Shown one piece after another: positions 9,001 to 17,321 of a stretch of 64,000 bases of DNA (the first letter of the stretch is position 1; every line of letters begins with the position of its first letter). The stretch is taken from assembly GCA_937898415.1 (NCBI GenBank), contig CALDLA010000172.1:1-64000 (forward strand), in the 5' to 3' direction. The translations under genes were made by a program, and so were the position numbers. This DNA is from an uncultured Prevotellaceae bacterium. GTDB lineage: Bacteria; Bacteroidota; Bacteroidia; Bacteroidales; Bacteroidaceae. Under the pieces are notes generated by a model. The model was not told the DNA's origin, searched no databases, and saw nothing but the letters and a program-made list of their open reading frames with translations.

Positions 9001-12000
9001 TGGGACATCCAAGGCTGGGCCTGGGGCGGCGACACCTACTACGACTTCGACGTGGCCCTGCAGGACTCCTGCTTCGCCGACTGCCCGAACCTCGAATCGT
9101 TCAACCTGATCTATCTCTGTACCGACGGCATCGACGAGGCCAAGGAACTGCAGCCTTGGCAGATACCGTTAGGCAATGGCGTGTTCGACAACTGCCCCAA
9201 GCTGATGCTGAAGATGACCCAGCAGCAAAAACGATGGTTCGAGGCAGACACGGCTTGGGCCAAGTATAAGGATAGGTTTGCACCCTGTCTGGTGAAGATC
9301 CTTGACACCAACCTGAGAAATCGCCTCGGTCTGATGACATATTCCACCAACGTCGGAAAGCCAACCTGGTGGTCAGAATTGGCAGACCTGTCCAAGCTGA
9401 AGGAGCGGGGCTTTGACTATCTCAATGGTAAATTGGCGAATTTGGAAATGACACAGTTCCCCGAGTTCAAGCAGTTTGAGTGGGCTGGACTGGACTATAT
9501 CGGTGGCTCGTGGTTTGTGAACGACTATAACCTGACAGCTATCGAACTGCCTTTGACTATCAAGAAGATAGGCGGCTATGCCTTCCAGAACTGCGACCTG
9601 CGCGAGATAGAGATTCCCGCAGCCGTGACGCTGATAGACGAATATGCATTCAGTAACAATAACAACCTGAAGATAATTCGCTGCTTAGGCGCTACGCCTG
9701 CAGCGTTAGGCTCATCGCCGTTCGAAAAGCCTGAGGGACTGAAGATTTACGTTCCTGCCGAGGCTGTGGCTGCCTACAAGGAGAAATGGAGCGACTACAA
9801 GGACTTCATCGTGGCCTACCAGGGACAGCGATCCTTCCCGAAGGTGGTGACCACCACCGAGGTGGGTCAGCTGGCAGAGAAGCTGGGCTTGGAGACCATC
9901 ATGAACGGCAACTATCTCAAAGGTCTGAAGGGTGCCTACTGGAACATCGACTCGCTGACCGTGAGCGGTCCGCTGAACGGCGTCGATGTGGGCGTGCTCC
10001 GCTTCCTGGGCGGTGCCGACGTGAACAACAGTGATCCGACCTACGGAGAGCTGCGCTACCTTAATTTATATAACGCGCGCCTGAAGAAGGACGAGGATCA
10101 TCCGTATCAGTGTCATGGCGTGAACGACTTCATCGACAACGACGATGTGGTGGATGAGTATATGTTCTACTACTGCAAGTCGCTGGAGACCGTCATCCTG
10201 CCCAAGGAGGCTACGTATATCGGCGAGCATGTGTTTGACAATGCCACCAACCTCAAACGTCTTTGCGTAGGTGACAAGACGAACGGTTATGATGACTGTG
10301 TCACCAAGAATGTGTTGGGACTTGACGAACTGGTGTTCCTGACCAATGCGAAGGCAAACAGCGACTCGTGGAGCTTGTATTCATACGACTCGTGGGGCAT
10401 TCCTATTGAAAATGTCTATACGCCCTCGTCATTACTTGGCGATTATATGGGTGAGCCTGCACTGATCAAGCATGTCAGCAATATGACAGTGGCCTTTGCC
10501 GACGAGACGGTTATGCGCTGCTTTGCCGACAATGGACACTTCTTCCCCAGCAGCATCTTCCGGTTGAAGAACATTGACCACATCCTTTCAGACAAAGTGA
10601 AAACCTTCGACGAGCTGAAGAACTTCACTGGCATGACCGATCTGGGTGCTGCCTTTGACGGTTGTTCCGCACTGCGCCGCGTCGTCCTGCCCGACTTCCT
10701 GCAGAATATAGGCCAGCAGGCATTCCGAGGATGCGTCAGCCTGGACAGCATTTTCGCATCGTCTGACAGCATACCCACTTTGGCTATGGATGCTTTCTGC
10801 GATCTGCCAAAAGATTTCCGTATCTATGTTCCAAGAGAACTGACACAGGCTTATCGTGAGGCATGGCCGCAATATGCCAACCACATCGCTGTGAATGCAA
10901 CGACATTGACGAACGACATTATTGAGGTGACGCTGACTGAGCCCAACACACTGGCAGAGGCCTTGGGACTGAAGGTGGTCGTAGAGCCTTCGCATCTCTA
11001 TGACGATGTGGAAGGAAGCGTTTACGAGGGTAAGATCATCACTTCCATCACGGGCGATTATTCTCACATCACCAAGCTGAAGGTCAACGGTCCTATATCA
11101 GGCGGCGACTTCACCGTCCTGCGTTTCCTGAGTGGTCATACGCCCTGGAACAACCTCAAGAACCTGTTGGGCCGATTGGAGTATATCGATATCTATGATG
11201 CCGACATCGTCAAGTCAAACTGGCGTGCCGGACAGTATGAAGGCGGTCTTACCTTTGTCAAGGAAGACAATGTCTTACCCGACTTCGTGTTCAGCGAGAC
11301 ACTCGTCCTGAAGACCCTCATCCTGCCAAAATCCTGTACGACGATCTACGACGGTGCATTGGCTTCTAACAAGAAGCTGGAGTCGGTAGTCATCGGCGAT
11401 GCTACTACCGATCTCAGCTGGGATGCTTTCATCTACGACGTGGTACTGAAGAAGCTGTTCCTCATGCCGACGACAAAGATAGAGATGAACACCAATTTCT
11501 TCAACGACATGTATGTCTATCATCCCACCTTCGAGCATTTCTATGTCCGTCCATCTTTGTTGAAGGAATATCTCAGCGACAAGAACTATACCGGCGACAA
11601 CAATCAGCGCACGAACAACATCTCGTCTGGTATCTTTGATTACGATGAGGAGTTCGAGACCTTTGGATCGCATAGTGTAGCTACTTACGATGACATGGCT
11701 GAAGTCACCAGCATCGGAGGATGGTTTAAGGAAAACAATGACATCAAAGACCTGAACTTGCTTCGATTCTCGGCTATTGACAGCCTGAGCACTTCTGACA
11801 TGTTACCATTGAAAAACCTTCAGAAAATAGCTCTGCCGCTGACGTTGAGAAATATTGAGAAGGGAACATTCGCCAATGTGAAGGATTTGCGTTGTGTCGA
11901 TATGCTCCTCTGCGACTCCTTGATGAGCACAAACAACCTGAATGGCGGAGGACTGAGCGAGATAGGCATTACGAGTAAAACACTGTGCTTTGTCCCCATG

Positions 12001-12735
12001 TCCTATGGACAGACCGACGAGACAAACGTCATTGTGGGCGATACGGCAAAGACTTTGCGTTGTGCCAACTATCGTCTGTATGACAGTCAGGATTATTATG
12101 TGCCATACGCCTTCAAGGCTCAGACGGTGGAGAACACCCGCACGCTCAGCAAGAGTGCGATGCCTTACACCATCTGTCTGCCCTATAACCTGAACATCCC
12201 TGCTGGTGCAAGGGCTTACAAACTGTCGGGTCGTAGCACCAACGAGCTGGTCTTCACGCAGACGCTCGATCAGCTGGAGGCCCTGCAACCTTACCTCATC
12301 TGGGCCGACCAGAACGATGCTGCCCTCAGCAGTTCTGAAGCAGATATTCCTGCCAGCGGCGGCATGACCTATGGACGCCAGCAGAATGCACCAGGTTATT
12401 CTATGCGCGGCACACTCTATGGCATTGACAATGCCGAGGCTTCCGAGCTGGGTGCTTATACCCTGCAGCAGGACGGCAAGTGGCATCCGGTGATGAGTGA
12501 TACCGACGAGCACCGTGCAGCCCGCATCCTGCCCTTCCGCGCCTATCTGCTGGAGAACCGCAAGGCAGGTGCCCGCGCCATCGGCATGATGCTGGAGGAT
12601 GCTATGGGCATAGAGCAGTTGCGTACCATCGACAGCGACGGTACAGAGCGCATCTACGACCTGAATGGTCGCCTGCTCTCAACACCTACAAAGGGTATCA
12701 ATGTTATGAATGGAAAGAAAATCATTAAGAAATAA
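6034..12735 (+). CDS. giant BspA-like leucine-rich repeat surface protein (2233 aa)
   Basis: Signal peptide MQKLRLLITLWLTIAATGAWA, then repeated BspA-type (LRR_5, TpLRR) modules. Their signature is short strands around AFxxCxxLxxVxLP: IRRGAFANCEDLKVVEF, IPDSAFAGCTSLVQFEL, KIGGYAFQNCDLREIEIP, NIGQQAFRGCVSLDSI. Each block ends with an IYVP...YKxxWxxYKDFI capping segment. Between about residues 505 and 770 the LRR pattern stops and a helical, lysine- and alanine-rich segment is inserted. The C-terminus carries a beta domain and ends IYDLNGRLLSTPTKGINVMN plus a KK-rich tail, resembling the C-terminal sorting tails of Prevotella/T9SS-type secreted proteins. BspA-like proteins bind host or matrix proteins and mediate adhesion or coaggregation. 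It is co-directional with, and 14 nt from, the lipocalin-like gene. Confidence 0.85.
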   Translation: MQKLRLLITLWLTIAATGAWADTVDSLTVADQTADSIPDQVKMSDGRMVTPKQAPQRASSEDYTYVYKGVKYTYISENNYTNFFNTSVHTPQTYGWYVDDDGWYVNAEGAYITAASIDEESVPENGEIFILNDLVGYFTSHTHLGCVADNGFTGESRVKRIYFQDADAQAFNAVSEFHFFIGHKAFANAPHLEKVDLMQYTTKGTNHWEAMPSYRVKSIWDNAFEGSPNAMIRVAASEIDDYRNSSVWAAHKNRIISYEPSGYEIKEYGARYKCMLAQDGKTYLTNDGTQREEVMQQLRLWNADYQSFNATALMAPADNGATVYYTTIEGADADYLKSHDGVARIYNDVGSYYNYKNIAIRRGAFANCEDLKVVEFWQTNGRSENSYSDMKIVIENGAFRNCKNLKEIRLYYYVQDGDDHWETLGPEDVIPGDNIFGEVTAEELERNPQAWQGITRPMPDEFKIVVSPTRYQEFVEDPNWAKYLIYIKAADYEPTTWDPVTVDNLVYDYASKTINTASTNNVVTQELSWWNIPIKALEIALMVKTVKNIHEGIKNAVPVEYDSYGKTYNPIDMWRADLAESTRKANKFNEFFLDAATKAAKGSSDDFVRLAAALDQNKKVAVFDKICRELLSVKIDLPSTLSKESLLALNYEQRMFFCDIMLRQSEYLLNDVAFHVRSLNSYLRPYYYSIVKQTLNATLPSAALLAMPSLAVGAYQSVGGDMDNEEFQRGLADNIEANMTAMSYENTMVYVPDKKLVYHVYVDKPANPDLSDITIYSDIGRVYNYRTVAIKKDAFRGNTSLRTVRFAESYATAADAYVPMQLAIPDSAFAGCTSLVQFELFFKTRQGGERGLGPENFILGGPDIFAGCDSTKLKIVVPSDRKEDFLSSELWSKYKRFFVYRDVEQQTDYTDYGVRYAFAYDKNTVQKVTKVRGHKVEHLAAIGADDKWINDHKGEMGLFNDIGIFNNYKLDYVKKNAFRGNQNLKSVSCWDIQGWAWGGDTYYDFDVALQDSCFADCPNLESFNLIYLCTDGIDEAKELQPWQIPLGNGVFDNCPKLMLKMTQQQKRWFEADTAWAKYKDRFAPCLVKILDTNLRNRLGLMTYSTNVGKPTWWSELADLSKLKERGFDYLNGKLANLEMTQFPEFKQFEWAGLDYIGGSWFVNDYNLTAIELPLTIKKIGGYAFQNCDLREIEIPAAVTLIDEYAFSNNNNLKIIRCLGATPAALGSSPFEKPEGLKIYVPAEAVAAYKEKWSDYKDFIVAYQGQRSFPKVVTTTEVGQLAEKLGLETIMNGNYLKGLKGAYWNIDSLTVSGPLNGVDVGVLRFLGGADVNNSDPTYGELRYLNLYNARLKKDEDHPYQCHGVNDFIDNDDVVDEYMFYYCKSLETVILPKEATYIGEHVFDNATNLKRLCVGDKTNGYDDCVTKNVLGLDELVFLTNAKANSDSWSLYSYDSWGIPIENVYTPSSLLGDYMGEPALIKHVSNMTVAFADETVMRCFADNGHFFPSSIFRLKNIDHILSDKVKTFDELKNFTGMTDLGAAFDGCSALRRVVLPDFLQNIGQQAFRGCVSLDSIFASSDSIPTLAMDAFCDLPKDFRIYVPRELTQAYREAWPQYANHIAVNATTLTNDIIEVTLTEPNTLAEALGLKVVVEPSHLYDDVEGSVYEGKIITSITGDYSHITKLKVNGPISGGDFTVLRFLSGHTPWNNLKNLLGRLEYIDIYDADIVKSNWRAGQYEGGLTFVKEDNVLPDFVFSETLVLKTLILPKSCTTIYDGALASNKKLESVVIGDATTDLSWDAFIYDVVLKKLFLMPTTKIEMNTNFFNDMYVYHPTFEHFYVRPSLLKEYLSDKNYTGDNNQRTNNISSGIFDYDEEFETFGSHSVATYDDMAEVTSIGGWFKENNDIKDLNLLRFSAIDSLSTSDMLPLKNLQKIALPLTLRNIEKGTFANVKDLRCVDMLLCDSLMSTNNLNGGGLSEIGITSKTLCFVPMSYGQTDETNVIVGDTAKTLRCANYRLYDSQDYYVPYAFKAQTVENTRTLSKSAMPYTICLPYNLNIPAGARAYKLSGRSTNELVFTQTLDQLEALQPYLIWADQNDAALSSSEADIPASGGMTYGRQQNAPGYSMRGTLYGIDNAEASELGAYTLQQDGKWHPVMSDTDEHRAARILPFRAYLLENRKAGARAIGMMLEDAMGIEQLRTIDSDGTERIYDLNGRLLSTPTKGINVMNGKKIIKK

Positions 12736-13377
12736 ATGGCAATGAAAAATCTGAAGATGATGAGTATACTGCTCGGGGGCCTGCTGGCCCTCGGCAGCCT
12801 GACTGCCTGCGGCGGAGGTGATGATGACGATACACCGGAACCCACCCCCACACCGCCAACGCCAGCAGAGAAGGTACTGACCAGTGTGAAGACCGACTAC
12901 ACGGCCACTGTGTCGCAGCAGTTGCTGGACGTGGCCACCGTCACCGTGCGATATATCGGTGAGAACGGTCAGGTGGCCAGCGAACAAATGTCGTCGACCA
13001 CCTGGACAAAGAGTGTCAACATTCCGCTGCCCGCCAAGGCTGGACTGAACATACAGCCCACGCTGAAAGGCGAAGTGCCTGAGGGTGAGTACACGCTCAA
13101 TGCCAAGGGACAGATGAGCTACACCTGGCTCGACCAGGACGGTCAGCAGCTGAGCGGTGGCGGTACGGAGAAGACGCCGGAGATGGAGGCTGTGTTCTAT
13201 GCCGACGGCCTCGGACAGTATCTGAACGCCATCATCGCCACTTGCTACGTGGCCCGTTCGTTTGCCAAGGACTACGGTGTGACTGATACGTCCATCACCT
13301 GGGGCGGCAATGCCGATGGCGACACCACCCAAGGCACGGGCATCGACAACACCGGCGCCACCGACGATGGCCGCTAG
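12736..13377 (+). CDS. small lipoprotein of the BspA operon
   Basis: Up to 213 residues. The ATG at 12736 directly abuts the stop of the BspA gene; a second ATG at 12742 (MKNLKMMSILLGGLLALGSLTAC) gives an equally good lipoprotein signal, so the start may be either. After the lipobox Cys comes an acidic and proline-rich linker (GGGDDDDTPEPTPTPPTP) and then one beta-rich domain, whose fold I do not recognise. The C-terminus is Gly/Asp/Thr-rich and probably unstructured. It closes the operon: a perfect 10-bp hairpin follows 26 nt downstream. Confidence 0.65.
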   Translation: MAMKNLKMMSILLGGLLALGSLTACGGGDDDDTPEPTPTPPTPAEKVLTSVKTDYTATVSQQLLDVATVTVRYIGENGQVASEQMSSTTWTKSVNIPLPAKAGLNIQPTLKGEVPEGEYTLNAKGQMSYTWLDQDGQQLSGGGTEKTPEMEAVFYADGLGQYLNAIIATCYVARSFAKDYGVTDTSITWGGNADGDTTQGTGIDNTGATDDGR

Positions 13378-13402
13378 ACTGCGTGTTACAAGCTTTTATG
13401 AC

Positions 13403-13433
13403 AGCCTCACTGCTCTTGTTGGACAGTGAGGCT
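13403..13433 (+). terminator. 10-bp perfect hairpin after the BspA operon
   Basis: AGCCTCACTG (13403-13412) and CAGTGAGGCT (13424-13433) pair perfectly around an 11-nt loop. No T-run follows on the + strand, so terminator function is likely but not certain. The hairpin sits where the 5' part of the following helix-turn-helix gene should be. Confidence 0.5.
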
Positions 13434-13450
13434 ACCAAGACGTATGCCAG

Positions 13451-13627
13451 ATGCTGAACATCAGTCCAAGAACATTACAAACTTTACGGGATAACGGGAC
13501 GCTGGCTTATTCTCAAATCAACCGCAAGGTGTATTATAAGCCTGAGGATGTGAAGAGGATTCTTTATGTTGTGGGTGGTAGGGATAAGGATGGCAAGGTG
13601 TATAACCTCAAAACGAGCCGTCTATGA
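13451..13627 (+). pseudogene. 5'-truncated helix-turn-helix (excisionase-like) gene
   Basis: From ATG 13451 the frame encodes 58 residues: MLNISPRTLQTLRDNGTLAY, then SQINRKVYYKPEDVKRILYV. This is the C-terminal part of the MerR/excisionase-type HTH proteins common on Bacteroidetes conjugative and mobilisable elements. Just upstream the same frame reads QDVCQ and is then closed by a TGA. The LLDS expected before it appears in another frame at about 13414-13427, so the 5' half is frameshifted or replaced. Its TGA overlaps the ATG of the next HTH gene (ATGA), the pairing normally seen for these tandem genes. Confidence 0.7.
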
Positions 13628-13941
13628 ATGAATTGATAATGCCACATAACGTCGGAGTGAAGAACGCATTGGAGAACATGAAGGAGGTGCTTGCCCTATA
13701 CAAAAAGGTAATAGATAATTATCGGCCATTGCTTGATGGTGAACGCTACCTGACAGACAGAGAGGTGGCGCATATCCTGAAGGTTAGTAGACGATTTTTT
13801 AATTTTGGCTGCAAAACTACTGTTTCTCTTGGCATCCATCGCTATGCAAAATGTAGCAGTTTGCGGAATAAGAACGGGTTACGATTTGGCAACCTAACTC
13901 CTTCACCAATCCTCCCCAATTTGCATATCCCTGCATTATAG
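13624..13941 (+). pseudogene. 3'-truncated second helix-turn-helix gene
   Basis: The frame starts MNELIMPHNVGVKNALENMK and continues through LLDGERYLTDREVAHILKVSRR. That matches the N-terminus and first HTH helix of the second member of the tandem excisionase-like pair. After residue about 58 (near 13800) the sequence changes abruptly to a Phe/Cys-rich stretch unlike the family, and the second HTH helix and wing are missing. A deletion or insertion junction therefore lies near 13797-13805. Both members of the pair are broken, so this is a relic of a mobile element. Confidence 0.7.
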
Positions 13942-14040
13942 CCGCCCCTTATCAAGGGGCTCTAAATCCCCGTCTTGCCTTTATTTCAGGCCGAATTGCG
14001 TTAATCTTCCAAAAACCGTTGTTCTTTACAACCTTTTTTC

Positions 14041-14071
14041 GTAACTTTGCCGTCTGTGACGGCGAAGTTAC
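14041..14071. promoter_or_regulatory. promoter box inside a 14-bp inverted repeat
   Basis: GTAACTTTGCCGTC (14041-14054) and GACGGCGAAGTTAC (14058-14071) pair with one mismatch around a 3-nt loop. The left arm contains the TAACTTTG -7 box at 14042-14049. It could be an upstream promoter under repressor control or the relic of an element. Nothing else of note was seen in 13942-14040. Confidence 0.4.
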
Positions 14072-14123
14072 TCCGTCTCGGCAAAAAAAAGAATAATTCT
14101 TTTGTTTTGCTCTCGACTTTTCG

Positions 14124-14131
14124 TAACTTTG
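14124..14131 (+). promoter_or_regulatory. -7 promoter box (TAACTTTG) of the C10 peptidase gene
   Basis: TAACTTTG lies 49 nt upstream of ATG 14181, with a TTTG at 14101-14104 separated from it by 19 nt. That matches the -33/-7 spacing of Bacteroidetes promoters. It is the better of two boxes upstream of this gene. Confidence 0.65.
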
Positions 14132-14180
14132 TCAACAAGAACAATTACTGAATAACAATTTCTGACAAATCCGAGCAATC

Positions 14181-17100
14181 ATGAAACGTCGAAAAAAGAT
14201 ATTTATGACACTGGTGGTAATAGCCTCCCTTGCGTGTACAGTCAATGGTGTACAGGCAAAGGTGCTCGACGAGGAGCAGGCAAGAAATGCCGTCACGGCG
14301 TTCTTTAGTCTATCACCATCGGGCAAGAGGATGCCCGCCAAAAAGCAACAGCAGTCCCTCAGACTGCGAGGACATGAAATGGGCTGCTACATATTCGACA
14401 AGCTAGAAGGTGGAACAGTATTCGTGGCCGACGATGATGCGATAGGCCGCACCATTCTGGGCTATACCGAACAGGGATGCTTCGATGCCGACAGCCTGCC
14501 CACAGGACTTCGCGACTGGCTCGACCAGGTGTCTGTGCTTATGACGGCCGTTCACGAGGGAAAAATAAACAGAGAGTTCGCACAGCCCACCAGAACTGGA
14601 CAGATTGTCGTGAATGCCCTCATTAAGACGGCATGGAATCAGTATGAACCCTATAATAACCTGTGCCCTACCCGCAATGGAAAGCGATGTATTACGGGCT
14701 GTGTGGCAACAGCGATGGCTCAGGTGATGAAATACTGGGAATGGCCCAAGCACGGCTATGGTTCCGTGACCTATTATGACGAAGCGGGCTGTGGCATGAC
14801 ACTGAGTCAGGACTTCTCGCGGAACTACTACAGGTGGGACAAGATGCTCAACGACTATTCCCAAGCAAAAGGCTATACAACGGAGCAAGCCGATGCCGTA
14901 GCCACGCTGATGCGCGACTGCGGCTATGCTGTCAATATGTGCTATACACCCAGCGAGAGCTCCGGCGGCGTTAGTGCAAACATCATGCGGAAGTACTTCC
15001 ACTATAGCATAGCATCGAAGGACAGATATAGCGGTGAATATCCGAAAGATATGTGGCACGAATTCATCCAGCAGGATCTTAGAGAAGGACGCCCCGTTCT
15101 GTACAACGGACAGAGTGCTAAAGGCGGTCATGAGTTCATTATCGACGGATATGACACCAATGGCTACTATCACGTGAACTGGGGCTGGGGGGGCTATCAG
15201 GACGGATGGTTCATGCTGACGAACTTGAACGGATACAATGACGATCAGATGATGATAAACAACCTGATGCCCGACTACAACGAAAACCCGGTATTCTCCT
15301 ACACGCTCGACGACAGTGTACTGACCATCAGCGGCAGCGGTGTGATGCCACAGGAGTACACGATGGAGACGGCACCCTGGAAGAATCAGAGCGATGCCAT
15401 CCGCAAGATTGTCTTCAGCGAAGGTATTACTGGCATATCAGACAATTTTGGCTATAGCTTCGGCGATGGGAACTACCATTTTTTCCGGAATCTGAAAGAA
15501 GTGGTGCTGCCAGAAGGACTTCTCTACATTGGCTCCTATGCTTTCTATGGTTGCGAAGTCTCATCTGTAAAGCTTCCCTCCACGCTGACCTGTATGAACT
15601 ACGCATTCATGGGATGCCAGAACATAAAATCGCTTTGCCTGCCGAAGGATCTGGATATCTACAGAGATTATCTACCGTACCTGGAGGAACTGTCCGTAGA
15701 TGAAGATAATGCCTATTTCTGTGCTGTGAACAACGTACTGTACAGCAAAGACAGGAAGCATCTGCTGTTCGTGCCTACAGCGCTGAATACAATCATCATA
15801 GCCGAAACGACAGAGGACATCCTCGATTATTCTATTCTGTACCACGGCACGCCGATCATCTCGATGTGCAAGAAAGCACCTGAATTGCCGGAGGTTTTCT
15901 ACACTAAGCCCAGCAACTACGTCCTGGACAGCGGTTTTCTGTTCATCCCCGCCGGCTCCACTGGCTACGACAGATGGGAGGCAATATTGCCACCTGGATG
16001 GATGGTTATGAACTATACTGACATTGACCGTTTGCCAGACTTCAACATTCGCTGGCAACTGGACGGCGACGGCACGCTCACCATTTCCGGCTGGGGACCG
16101 CAGATAAACGATGAATACGAATCTCGGAATGCTCCTTACTATCAGAAGCGCAACCAGGTAAAGAAACTGGTGGTGGAAGAGGGAGTCAGCAGCCTCGCCT
16201 GGGCTGCCTACTGGGGATACAACAACATGACGGAGGCTGAATTGCCGTCGACGCTCTCCGAAATCAATAGTTACTGCTTCGGCTACACAAAACTTTCCAA
16301 GATTATCTGTATGGCGACGAAGGCTCCTATAGTCTACGAGGACGCTTTCACAGGACTGCCCGAATCAGGTAAGCTCTTCGTTCCATTGGAGGCCGACTAT
16401 TCCTCTTGGCTCCGAGTGCTGCCGTCAGGATGGCAGGTTGAGTACGTCACGCCTGAATCTTTTGCGAAGGCCTATGTATACACGGGTGAGGAAATCCCGG
16501 TAAAGAATCTGGAGGAGTGGAAGAAGCTGTTAAGCCAATATCCCAATGCCGTAGGCATCATCAATCCCAAATGGGCAGAATGGGCTTATCTGACCTACAA
16601 TATGCTCAGCGAGGACGACTCGGCAGAAGGCGGCTACAGTTGCCCCTATTTCCTGCTGACAGACCTTACCTCCGGCTATGGCTCATCCCAACTGGCTCAT
16701 CAGACAGGCTTCGTTACACCCGTTTCTTTCACGGCTGTCAAGGGAGAGTATGCCCGCGAGCTTTCGTCTGGTTTCAACACGGTGTGCCTGCCTTTTGCCG
16801 TTAGTGCGAACAATCTGCCTGGTGGCAGCCAGATGTATGTATACAGCTATTTTGACAAAGACAAGGGCGATGTCATCTTTGATCCGCAGTCCCAGACAGA
16901 GGCTGGCAGCACCTGTTTCGTCATCAGCAAGGAGAAGGCCGACTGGCAGACAGACCTCTCAGGGGTCACTGTCACCAGCCAGTCACCTTCCGACAAGGAT
17001 GGCAATACACGAGGCACTTTCATCAGCGTAGACAACTACAAAAGCTGGGGTTATGCACCAAGAGCCAAGGACAACATCTTTGCACCTTTGGAACAGTATC

Positions 17101-17321
17101 TGCATCCCTTCCGCGCATGCATATTTCTTGATGCCCAGAATGCTCCTGACGAAGTGAGAATACGCTTGAGCGACAACAACGACGCGACAGGCATCATTGA
17201 CCTTAGAGAAGCCTCTTTCAAGGTCTCTACTGACATCTACACGTTGGACGGCAAACGCCTGCTTGCTCCACGAAAGGGGCAACCATACATTAAAAACGGG
17301 AAAATAATGACAAGACAATGA
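14181..17321 (+). CDS. secreted C10 family cysteine peptidase with LRR modules
   Basis: 1046 residues. Signal peptide MKRRKKIFMTLVVIASLACTVNGVQA; then a Spi-like inhibitory prodomain (about 27-135, EEQARNAVTAFF and GGTVFVADDDA). The C10 (streptopain/interpain) catalytic domain spans about 140-360, with nucleophile Cys174 in ITGCVATAMAQVMKYW and catalytic His317 in GGHEFIIDGYDTNGYYHVNW; WGWGGYQDGWF follows as in the family. From about 385 there are beta/LRR_5 (BspA-type) blocks, and the C-terminus ends YTLDGKRLLAPRKGQPYIKN plus GKIMTRQ, a sorting-tail-like end. C10 peptidases cleave host proteins such as complement and haemoglobin and are activated by removing the prodomain. The LRR fusion probably supplies binding or attachment. 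The next gene overlaps by 4 nt. Confidence 0.88.
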   Translation: MKRRKKIFMTLVVIASLACTVNGVQAKVLDEEQARNAVTAFFSLSPSGKRMPAKKQQQSLRLRGHEMGCYIFDKLEGGTVFVADDDAIGRTILGYTEQGCFDADSLPTGLRDWLDQVSVLMTAVHEGKINREFAQPTRTGQIVVNALIKTAWNQYEPYNNLCPTRNGKRCITGCVATAMAQVMKYWEWPKHGYGSVTYYDEAGCGMTLSQDFSRNYYRWDKMLNDYSQAKGYTTEQADAVATLMRDCGYAVNMCYTPSESSGGVSANIMRKYFHYSIASKDRYSGEYPKDMWHEFIQQDLREGRPVLYNGQSAKGGHEFIIDGYDTNGYYHVNWGWGGYQDGWFMLTNLNGYNDDQMMINNLMPDYNENPVFSYTLDDSVLTISGSGVMPQEYTMETAPWKNQSDAIRKIVFSEGITGISDNFGYSFGDGNYHFFRNLKEVVLPEGLLYIGSYAFYGCEVSSVKLPSTLTCMNYAFMGCQNIKSLCLPKDLDIYRDYLPYLEELSVDEDNAYFCAVNNVLYSKDRKHLLFVPTALNTIIIAETTEDILDYSILYHGTPIISMCKKAPELPEVFYTKPSNYVLDSGFLFIPAGSTGYDRWEAILPPGWMVMNYTDIDRLPDFNIRWQLDGDGTLTISGWGPQINDEYESRNAPYYQKRNQVKKLVVEEGVSSLAWAAYWGYNNMTEAELPSTLSEINSYCFGYTKLSKIICMATKAPIVYEDAFTGLPESGKLFVPLEADYSSWLRVLPSGWQVEYVTPESFAKAYVYTGEEIPVKNLEEWKKLLSQYPNAVGIINPKWAEWAYLTYNMLSEDDSAEGGYSCPYFLLTDLTSGYGSSQLAHQTGFVTPVSFTAVKGEYARELSSGFNTVCLPFAVSANNLPGGSQMYVYSYFDKDKGDVIFDPQSQTEAGSTCFVISKEKADWQTDLSGVTVTSQSPSDKDGNTRGTFISVDNYKSWGYAPRAKDNIFAPLEQYLHPFRACIFLDAQNAPDEVRIRLSDNNDATGIIDLREASFKVSTDIYTLDGKRLLAPRKGQPYIKNGKIMTRQ

